The notes beneath the pieces were generated by a model, which had not been told where the DNA came from, searched no databases, and saw nothing but the letters and a program-made list of their open reading frames with translations. A stretch of 64,000 nucleotides of DNA from NCBI RefSeq assembly GCF_002201515.1, contig NZ_CP021421.1, positions 930,001 through 994,000 on the forward strand. The letters run 5' to 3'. This DNA comes from Muribaculum intestinale. GTDB taxonomy: Bacteria; Bacteroidota; Bacteroidia; Bacteroidales; Muribaculaceae. Position numbers and translations under genes: made by a program. Shown in pieces: positions 58,011-64,000 of the stretch. Numbering within the stretch: the stretch's first letter is position 1; each line of letters begins with the position of its first letter.

Positions 58011-58118
58011 ATGGGTAATGTAATTTTATGGTTTAAAGTGCTTATGGATATATAGATTGCCGGTGGGGTGGCCCGAGGGGCCTCTGTCGCGGCTATGTTC
58101 TGTAGTCTGTGCCGGGGG

Positions 58119-58856
58119 TCAGCGGCGCTGTCGGTTGTATGCCTTGCGGTCAAACCGGTAGAAGCGTGCCGCACGGTGGGCCACGCCCTGCTGGTACTCG
58201 TCGAGGGGCACCACGTAGGACATCGAGGCCACTTTCTTGTGGAAGTTGCGCACATCGACCTTCCGGCCAAACACAATCTCGAAAAGCGTGCGCATCTGCG
58301 CCAGGGTAAACTTGCGCGGCAACAGCTCGAAGAGCAGCGCCGGGTCGGCTACAGCCATCGAGCGCATCTGCATGATTGCCTCGCTGAGTATAAGGTTGTG
58401 GTCAAAGGCCAGGGTACCTACTCCGTCAAGTGGCATCCACAGGGCATTGTGCCCTTCGAGGCATCCGGTGGTGGAGCGGTCAATCTTTACAAGCGCTATG
58501 TAGGCGATGGTGACTATGCGCTCGACATGGGCCTGCTGGGCACGCTCAAGCCATTTTACATCGCGCGGGTCGCGGGTGCGGTCCTTCGACCCGTAGGCCT
58601 TGTACTGCATCAGGCCGGCGTTCTCCACTCCGGTAAGCTCGCGCAGCACCCTTGAGGCGGCCTGGTCGAGGTCCTCGTCCTGGTATATCAGACTGCCGGG
58701 GAGCTTCATGTCGCGATACTCCTCGCCCTCGCTGTGGCGGCTTACAAGGAGCACGTTGAGACGCTCTCCATCCCAGCCCATCACCACACAGTCCACCGAT
58801 ATGTGGTTGTTGGCAAGAGGAGCTGTGGTTGCTGGTTGTGTCGGCATGGCTGTCAT
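58119..58856 (-). CDS. Nudix-domain transcriptional regulator of the xylose operon (NrtR/AraR-type)
   Basis: 245 residues: an N-terminal Nudix domain (about 18-150) and a C-terminal winged helix (about 160-235, LTLAQMRTLFEIVFGRKVDVRNFHKKV). The Nudix box is degenerate: GSLIYQDEDLDQAASRVLRELTG keeps the RE pair but lacks the following EE pair. The domain is therefore probably a ligand sensor, not a hydrolase. Regulators of this type control pentose genes in Bacteroides, for example the Nudix AraR of B. thetaiotaomicron. Position at the head of xylB-xylA-xylE indicates a xylose or xylulose derivative as effector, which is inference. Confidence 0.85.
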   Translation of the reverse strand: MTAMPTQPATTAPLANNHISVDCVVMGWDGERLNVLLVSRHSEGEEYRDMKLPGSLIYQDEDLDQAASRVLRELTGVENAGLMQYKAYGSKDRTRDPRDVKWLERAQQAHVERIVTIAYIALVKIDRSTTGCLEGHNALWMPLDGVGTLAFDHNLILSEAIMQMRSMAVADPALLFELLPRKFTLAQMRTLFEIVFGRKVDVRNFHKKVASMSYVVPLDEYQQGVAHRAARFYRFDRKAYNRQRR

Positions 58857-59052
58857 ATGATTAATTACAGCGCAAAATTAGCATTAACGCAAAGTATCGT
58901 AAAACTATATTTATATGTTATAAAACATTATTTCCCCGACATTTAGTTTTCATACCATCTACAATAACATCGCAGATGATATTGTAGATGACACATTAAG
59001 CTGATAATCAGTTATTGTCGTATCGACAATAAGGCTGGGATATACAAAAAGA
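58857..59052 (-). promoter_or_regulatory. Promoter and possible operators upstream of the Nudix regulator
   Basis: Minus-strand TAATTTTG at 58873-58880 is a -7 candidate with a very short leader. An imperfect palindrome TTAACG-N8-CGTAAA at 58884-58903 overlaps the upstream promoter region and could be the regulator's operator. Farther up, an 11-bp inverted repeat with a 13-nt spacer (58956-58966 with 58980-58990) and a 9-bp hairpin (59012-59020 with 59024-59032) are clear. Their roles are not known. Confidence 0.4.
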
Positions 59053-59084
59053 GAGCGACAGTTAAATATTGTTAACCATCGCTC
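59053..59084 (-). terminator. Terminator of the proline gene cluster
   Basis: GAGCGA/TCGCTC ends with an inner GTTAA/TTAAC stem. On the minus strand it is followed by CTCTTTTTG. It lies 51 bp after the proA stop and is a good rho-independent terminator. Confidence 0.75.
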
Positions 59085-59134
59085 AGCTATATCATTCGCC
59101 CCTCTCCGGGGGTGAGATCAACGGGCTCCGGGGT

Positions 59135-60382
59135 CTACCACCGAGTCTGGCCGTCGCCGGTCACGAGATACTTGTAAGTAGTGATTTCGGGGAGACCCAT
59201 CGGGCCGCGTGCGTGCAGCTTCTGGGTAGATATGCCTATTTCGGCTCCGAAGCCAAACTGGCCGCCGTCGGTAAAGGCCGTCGACACGTTGGCGTAGACA
59301 CAGGCGGCGTCGACCTCGCGCAGAAATGCAGCCACGGCAGCCTCATCCTCGGCCACTATACACTCGCTGTGGCGGCTGGTATGGGCATCGATGAAGTCGA
59401 TTGCGTCGCGCAGCCCGTCGGCAGTCACCACGGTCATCTTGTAGTCCATCCACTCGCATCCCATATCCTCCTGAGAGGCTTCGCGCAGGAGCCCCACAGG
59501 GTATGCCCCGGCAAGGGCCTCAAGCGCACGGTGGTCGGCATGTATCTCGACATTCTTCTCTGCAAGCGGAGCGCATATGGCCGGAAGGTCGGCCAGACGC
59601 GACGAGTCGACTACAAGCGTGTCAAGGGCGTTGCATACGCTGACACGGCGTGTCTTGGCATTGAACACTATGTCGCGGGCCTTCTCAAGCATGGCCGATG
59701 AGTGCACATAGGTGTGACACACTCCTGCGCCGGTCTCTATGACAGGCACCGCGGCTGTGTCGCGCACAAAGTCGATAAGCCGGCGCGACCCGCGGGGAAT
59801 CACCACGTCAATCATACCTACCGCTCCGAGCATCTCGGCTGTAGCCTGGCGGTCGTTGGGCAGCAGGGTGACGATATCGGGGTCCCACCCCATGGCCTCA
59901 AGCTCGCGGCGTATGATATCCACGGCTGCGCTATTGGTGTCGGCTGCCTCGTGGCCACCCTTGAGCACGGTGGCGCTTCCGGCCTTGGCGCAGAGGGCAA
60001 ACACGTCGAACGTGACATTGGGCCTCGCCTCATATATTACACCTATAACTCCGAACGGCACCGACACCTTGCGTATCACCATCCCGTTGGGACGGGTCAC
60101 CGACGAGAGTTCTCTCCCGAGGGGCGACGGGAGGGCGGCGACGGCACGCATGTCGCGCACAATGTCGGCTATGCGCTGCTCGGTAAGGAGCAGACGGTCG
60201 GCACGCGGGTCGGCTGGCTCCATGCGCGACATGTCGGACAGATTGGCCTCAAGCAGGGCCGAGGCGTTGCGTTCGATTGATGCGGCCACACGCAGCAGCA
60301 TATCATCGATTTCCTGTGGAGAGCGCAGGGCGAGCTGGCGTGATGCCCGGCGCGAGTGCTGTAAAAGCGAAGTTATAGACAT
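59135..60382 (-). CDS. proA: Gamma-glutamyl phosphate reductase
   Basis: 415 residues of the aldehyde dehydrogenase superfamily. Visible are PFGVIGVIYEARPNVTFD, the ETGAGVCHTYV segment and the VCNALDTLVVD active-site cysteine, which are diagnostic for ProA. The enzyme reduces gamma-glutamyl phosphate to glutamate semialdehyde with NADPH, the second step of proline synthesis. It is the last gene of the leftward proB - small secreted protein - proA group, 16 bp after the middle gene, and is followed by a clear terminator. Confidence 0.96.
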   Translation of the reverse strand: MSITSLLQHSRRASRQLALRSPQEIDDMLLRVAASIERNASALLEANLSDMSRMEPADPRADRLLLTEQRIADIVRDMRAVAALPSPLGRELSSVTRPNGMVIRKVSVPFGVIGVIYEARPNVTFDVFALCAKAGSATVLKGGHEAADTNSAAVDIIRRELEAMGWDPDIVTLLPNDRQATAEMLGAVGMIDVVIPRGSRRLIDFVRDTAAVPVIETGAGVCHTYVHSSAMLEKARDIVFNAKTRRVSVCNALDTLVVDSSRLADLPAICAPLAEKNVEIHADHRALEALAGAYPVGLLREASQEDMGCEWMDYKMTVVTADGLRDAIDFIDAHTSRHSECIVAEDEAAVAAFLREVDAACVYANVSTAFTDGGQFGFGAEIGISTQKLHARGPMGLPEITTYKYLVTGDGQTRW

Positions 60383-60398
60383 AATGTATATTTGTTGT

Positions 60399-60968
60399 TT
60401 ATTCGATCAGAGAGCGCAGGTAGCCTTCGGCATTCTTTGCTTTCTTGGCCACCTCCTTGTTGTCGATGAAATATAGCAGTGTGGTATATTTTTTCGACGC
60501 CTGCCTGGCTTCACCCTTCGAAGGGCTTACCGCCACATACTGCAGGATGGCGATATTGCCGTCGGCGGCACGCCACAGAAGGTTGTTGTCGGTGTCGCGT
60601 ATCTTAGCAGGTTCGCCGTAGAGGTCGGTAAGGTGGCTGCGTGCCCCCTCGAAAGCCGACATGTCGGGTGTAGCCGTGGTGCGGGAGAAGCCTACCTGCA
60701 TCAGCTTGTCCTTGTAGAAGTCGAGCACGCCGTTATCCCATGCCACAGTGCCCCACGAGGCAGGAGCATAGGAGTACTGGCGCTGCTCGTTTATGGGGTC
60801 GGTGGTGACGGAGCGCTGAGGGTCGCCGAGAGCTTCGACACACTTGTCGTATTTCCATCCGAAGCGTATGCCGTTGACACCCGTCATTTTGTCACGCGCG
60901 CCGGCTGTCGATGCTCCGGCGAGCAGCACTATTGCCATGAGCAATGTGCGTCTGAATAACTTTCTCAT
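60399..60968 (-). CDS. Small secreted protein of unknown function within the pro operon
   Basis: 189 residues from the ATG giving MRKLFRRTLLMAIVLLAG; a longer in-frame start at 61109 runs back into the proB end and destroys the signal peptide. The signal ends near GASTAGARD, so the mature protein is periplasmic or exported. The body (MTGVNGIRFGWKYDKCVEALG, then DLYGEP) resembles small Bacteroidetes periplasmic proteins that start with an 'IPFG'-like strand, but I do not recognise a named family. It lies 89 bp after proB and 16 bp before proA, so it is cotranscribed with cytoplasmic proline enzymes, which is an odd association. Confidence 0.7.
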   Translation of the reverse strand: MRKLFRRTLLMAIVLLAGASTAGARDKMTGVNGIRFGWKYDKCVEALGDPQRSVTTDPINEQRQYSYAPASWGTVAWDNGVLDFYKDKLMQVGFSRTTATPDMSAFEGARSHLTDLYGEPAKIRDTDNNLLWRAADGNIAILQYVAVSPSKGEARQASKKYTTLLYFIDNKEVAKKAKNAEGYLRSLIE

Positions 60969-61057
60969 AATAAATAAAAATAGATACAATAGATATAGAG
61001 ATATGTGTGTGATTTTCAGGAAGCTGGTTACGTCTCTCAGAGTATGAGACATGCGCC

Positions 61058-62170
61058 TCAGGGGAGGAAGGGCGACCTCACCGAAGAGTCGATGTACAGG
61101 TAGTCGCAATGGATGAGCGGACGACTGCCGCGGCCACCTATAGCAGCGCGTGCATGGACTGAATCAAGGCCTGCACGTCCCCAGGCTATGACGTTGCCCT
61201 CGGGGTCGATTACCTGCACGATGTCGTCCTTCTCGAAGTCGCCCTCTACAGCGTCGACACCCACCATGAGCAGGCTTGTGCCGACAGGCGACAGAAGGGC
61301 CTCGGCGGCTCCGCGGTTGACACGCACGGCACCCTTGGCGAAGTCCTCGCTGTGGGCTATCCATTTCTTTACGCCGGTGACAGGCGTGGCCGACGGACTG
61401 AAGAGTGTGTGCGGCACCTCTGGGCCGAGACCCATCAGCGAGGTCAGCACACCCTCTCGCTTGCCGTTGGCTATGATTACAGCCACACCCTCCGAGGCAA
61501 GTTTGGTAGCGGTGCGATATTTGGTGGCCATGCCTCCGCGTCCGAGCGACGAGCGGTTCTCGCTTATCATGCCCGAGGCGTCGAATCCGCTCCCTATCAC
61601 CGGTATGAGCCGGCTGTCGTGGCACGTAGGGTCACCTGTATATACACCGTCGACATTGCTGAGAATCACCAGCGCCTCGCAGCCCATCATCGTGGCGAGA
61701 AGCCCCGACAGCTCGTCGTTGTCGGTAAACATCAGTTCGGTCATCGATACGGTGTCGTTTTCATTTACCACGGGTATGACATCGTTGTCGAGCATCACCT
61801 CCATGCAATGTTTCTGATTGAGGTAATGGCGGCGTGTGGCGAAATTCTCTTTAGTGGTAAGCACCTGCCCGCAGGCAAGTCCGCGGCCGCTGAAGAGGTC
61901 GTAGTAACGGTTGATGAGCTTGGCCTGCCCTACGGCAGAATACAACTGACGCGAGGACACGGAGTCAAGCCCCTGGATGCCTCGGAGCTCACTGCGCCCT
62001 GCGGCTACGGCTCCCGACGACACTATGACCACACGCATCCCCGCCGAGTGGAGCTCGGCTATCTGGTCGACAAGAGCCGACATGCGGGTCACGTCGAGGG
62101 TGCCGTCGCGGCGTGTGAGCACATTACTGCCGATTTTTACGGCAATACTTTTGAAGCGTGGTGTAGGCAT
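61058..62170 (-). CDS. proB: Glutamate 5-kinase
   Basis: 370 residues: an amino acid kinase domain (about 8-260) with AVKIGSNVLTRRDG, VIVSSGAVAAGRSEL, VNENDTVSMTELMFTDND and GRGGMATKYRTA, and a C-terminal PUA domain (about 280-370). It phosphorylates glutamate as the first, feedback-controlled step of proline synthesis. The presence of the PUA domain fits the proline-sensitive enterobacterial-type enzyme. It begins 20 bp after the acyl-CoA synthetase gene upstream, so the two may be read together. Confidence 0.95.
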   Translation of the reverse strand: MPTPRFKSIAVKIGSNVLTRRDGTLDVTRMSALVDQIAELHSAGMRVVIVSSGAVAAGRSELRGIQGLDSVSSRQLYSAVGQAKLINRYYDLFSGRGLACGQVLTTKENFATRRHYLNQKHCMEVMLDNDVIPVVNENDTVSMTELMFTDNDELSGLLATMMGCEALVILSNVDGVYTGDPTCHDSRLIPVIGSGFDASGMISENRSSLGRGGMATKYRTATKLASEGVAVIIANGKREGVLTSLMGLGPEVPHTLFSPSATPVTGVKKWIAHSEDFAKGAVRVNRGAAEALLSPVGTSLLMVGVDAVEGDFEKDDIVQVIDPEGNVIAWGRAGLDSVHARAAIGGRGSRPLIHCDYLYIDSSVRSPFLP

Positions 62171-62190
62171 ACGTAAATTTCAACAATTTC

Positions 62191-63861
62191 TCAGTCATTT
62201 TTGTTGCTGTCGTCGCGGCGTATTTCCACACGGCGTATCTTTCCGGAGATGGTCTTGGGCAGTTCCTTCACGAATTCCACCACACGGGGATATTTGTATG
62301 GGGCGGTGACGCGCTTTACATGATTCTGAATCTCCTTGACCAGCTCGTCGCCGGCACGATTCTCATACTCTTTGCTCAGCACGATGGTGGCTTTCACCAC
62401 CTGACCGCGTATATCGTCGGGCACACCGGTGATGGCACACTCTACGACGGCGGGATGGGTCATCAGAGCGCTCTCCACCTCAAACGGACCTATACGGTAG
62501 CCCGACGACTTGATTACATCGTCGATACGGCCCACAAACCAGAAGTATCCGTCCTCGTCGCGCCATGCCACATCGCCTGTATGGTAGAGTCCGTCGTGCA
62601 TGGCCTCGCGTGTTAGCTGAGGGTCGTGGAGATATTCCTTGAACAGTCCGAGCGGACGGTGACCACCCTCGGGGAGCCGGATCACAATCTCGCCCTGCTG
62701 ACCGTCCTCTACCGGTACACCCTGCCCGTCGACAAGGTCGATGTCATATTCCGGGCCCTTCTTGCCCATCGAGCCGGGCTTAGGCTCGAGCCATGGGTAT
62801 GTGGCCACGGTAAGAGTGGTCTCTGTCTGGCCGAACCCTTCCATCAGCTTTATTCCGGTAAGTCTCAGCCACTCCTCGTAGACACTCGGGTTGAGCGCTT
62901 CGCCGGCAATCGTGCAGTAGCGCAGGGTCGACAGATTGTATTTCGACATATCCTCGCGTATGAGGAAACGGAACACCGTAGGGGGCGCGCAGAACGAGGT
63001 GATGCCATAGTCGTGAATCATGCGCAGCACATCGACAGGCTCAAACTTCTCGAAGTCGTAGACAAATACATTGGCCCCGGCTATCCACTGGCCATAGAGC
63101 TTTCCCCACACGGCTTTACCCCAGCCTGTGTCGGCCAGGGTAAGGTGTAGGCTATCTTCATCAAGATTGTGCCAGTAGCTGGCGGTTATGATATGCCCCA
63201 GAGGATAGGTGAAATCGTGGGCCACCATCTTGGGCTCGCCGGTGGTGCCTGAGGTGAAGTAGAGGAGCGATATGTCGTCGTTGGAGTTGGCTGTCTCAGG
63301 GCGCTCAAAAGGAGCCGCCGCGACTATCGACCGGTTGAAGTCGTACCATCCCTCGGGCACCACAGGTCCGGTGGATATCAGAGCCTCCACCGTAGGGCAT
63401 TCGGGCATGGAGCGCTGTATGTGGCCAAGCACCACCTCGTCACCGGTCGACACAATGGCCTTGATGCCGGCCTTGTTGCAACGGTATATTATGTCATGCT
63501 CCGTCAGCAGATGGGTGGCCGGGATTACCGTGGCCCCGAGCTTGTGGAGAGCCACAATCGAGAACCAGAACTGGTAGTGGCGCTTGAGTATCAGCATCAC
63601 CATGTCGCCGCGTCCGATACCGAGCGACTGGAAAAACGATGCCGTGCGGTCGCTCTCGCGCTTGATGTCGGCAAATGTGAACTGTATCTTCTCTCCCCTG
63701 TCGTTGGTCCATAACAGAGCCGGTTTGTCGGGCTCTTTCTCGGCCCAGGCGTCAACCACATCGTAGCCGAAATTGAAGTTGTCGGGCACGTTGACATGGA
63801 AGTTGGCCATAAAATCCTCATAAGACTCAAATTCGGTCTTATCTAAAAACTTTTCAAGCAT
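62191..63861 (-). CDS. AMP-forming acyl-CoA synthetase (acetyl-CoA synthetase-like)
   Basis: 556 residues of the adenylate-forming family. Motifs: [19 protein letters not shown] (P-loop-like), [51 protein letters not shown] and the C-terminal catalytic lysine in [14 protein letters not shown]. The layout is that of medium-chain or aromatic acyl-CoA synthetases of the acetyl-CoA synthetase branch; the acid used is not known. In Bacteroidales the gene is often next to a helix-turn-helix/cupin regulator, as here, which suggests regulation by that protein. It is followed by proB after 20 bp. Confidence 0.88.
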   Translation of the reverse strand: MLEKFLDKTEFESYEDFMANFHVNVPDNFNFGYDVVDAWAEKEPDKPALLWTNDRGEKIQFTFADIKRESDRTASFFQSLGIGRGDMVMLILKRHYQFWFSIVALHKLGATVIPATHLLTEHDIIYRCNKAGIKAIVSTGDEVVLGHIQRSMPECPTVEALISTGPVVPEGWYDFNRSIVAAAPFERPETANSNDDISLLYFTSGTTGEPKMVAHDFTYPLGHIITASYWHNLDEDSLHLTLADTGWGKAVWGKLYGQWIAGANVFVYDFEKFEPVDVLRMIHDYGITSFCAPPTVFRFLIREDMSKYNLSTLRYCTIAGEALNPSVYEEWLRLTGIKLMEGFGQTETTLTVATYPWLEPKPGSMGKKGPEYDIDLVDGQGVPVEDGQQGEIVIRLPEGGHRPLGLFKEYLHDPQLTREAMHDGLYHTGDVAWRDEDGYFWFVGRIDDVIKSSGYRIGPFEVESALMTHPAVVECAITGVPDDIRGQVVKATIVLSKEYENRAGDELVKEIQNHVKRVTAPYKYPRVVEFVKELPKTISGKIRRVEIRRDDSNKND

Positions 63862-63903
63862 GTGTAAGCAAATAATAGGTTGATGATATAGAGCAACGAC
63901 AGA

Positions 63904-64000
63904 CTACGAAATTATGGCTATAATCCTTGCCGTAGAGCCTATGGCACGCAGGCCGTGGGGGCGAAGAGAATCAAACATTATGCTGTCGCCGGGACGCATA
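63904..64000 (-). CDS. Cupin-domain regulator, C-terminal end only (cut by window edge)
   Basis: The last 32 codons of a leftward gene end in TAG at 63904-63906. The residues MRPGDSIMFDSLRPHGLRAI and ARIIAIIS match the second half of a small cupin barrel (PGDxIxFDSxxPHxxR), the form found at the end of XRE helix-turn-helix/cupin regulators. Its DNA-binding part would be outside the window. It ends 43 bp before the acyl-CoA synthetase gene, in the same direction. Confidence 0.7.
   Translation of the reverse strand, partial: MRPGDSIMFDSLRPHGLRAIGSTARIIAIIS

Overview
This window looks like part of a Bacteroidales chromosome, most probably a gut Muribaculaceae-type organism; the family name is inference. 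The evidence is a SusC/SusD pair, a TamL/TamB pair, an RprX/RprY-like two-component system, secreted proteins with type IX-like C-terminal tails, and many promoters of the Bacteroidetes form TAnnTTTG. No prophage, CRISPR array or integrative element is visible. The mobile DNA consists of one IS110-family insertion sequence, one 348-bp MITE-like element and one possible IS-end relic.

Layout. 1-2333: 3' part of an ABC-F ATPase gene, a secreted SGNH esterase and the SRP RNA. 2506-11560, all leftward: iron alcohol dehydrogenase, yidC, pyrG, argB, prfB, acyl-CoA ligase. 11947-15267: thrS-infC-rpmI-rplT. 15511-17271: a CAT-anticodon tRNA and guaA. 17438-18637: IS110 transposase. 19043-29591: a leftward polysaccharide utilisation locus (susC-susD-GH99-like lipoprotein-large beta-helix protein) whose susC carries an in-frame amber codon. 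29994-33752: two secreted proteins of unknown function. 34488-36717: response regulator and histidine kinase. 36718-37900: a long intergenic region with a probable structured RNA and further signals. 37901-40600: a membrane-spanning regulator. 40682-47840: tamL/tamB. 48269-51723: sialic acid transporter, lyase and epimerase. 51860-53158: DUF2851 protein. 53453-58856: xylose operon with a Nudix-type regulator. 59135-62170: proB, a small secreted protein and proA. 62191 to the end: acyl-CoA synthetase and the end of a cupin regulator.

The most interesting part is 32199-40600. The protein at 37901-40600 has a signal peptide, a LamG/Kelch-like extracytoplasmic part, one membrane helix, a linker and a cytoplasmic SARP-type winged helix with a BTAD-like domain: a ToxR-like one-component membrane regulator. 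Nearby, three promoters share one layout. A TAnnTTTG element has TTAA-containing sites 12, 23-24, 35 and, in two cases, 46 bp upstream, in the place of the usual -33 box. Two of them drive the secreted-protein genes. The third points into an apparently gene-free stretch that ends in a 19-bp hairpin. In one promoter a MITE sits exactly inside the third site, with a TTA target duplication. An 11-bp repeat overlapping -35 is what SARP and OmpR/PhoB-type activators usually use, so I infer a small local regulon controlled by the membrane SARP or by the RprY-like regulator.
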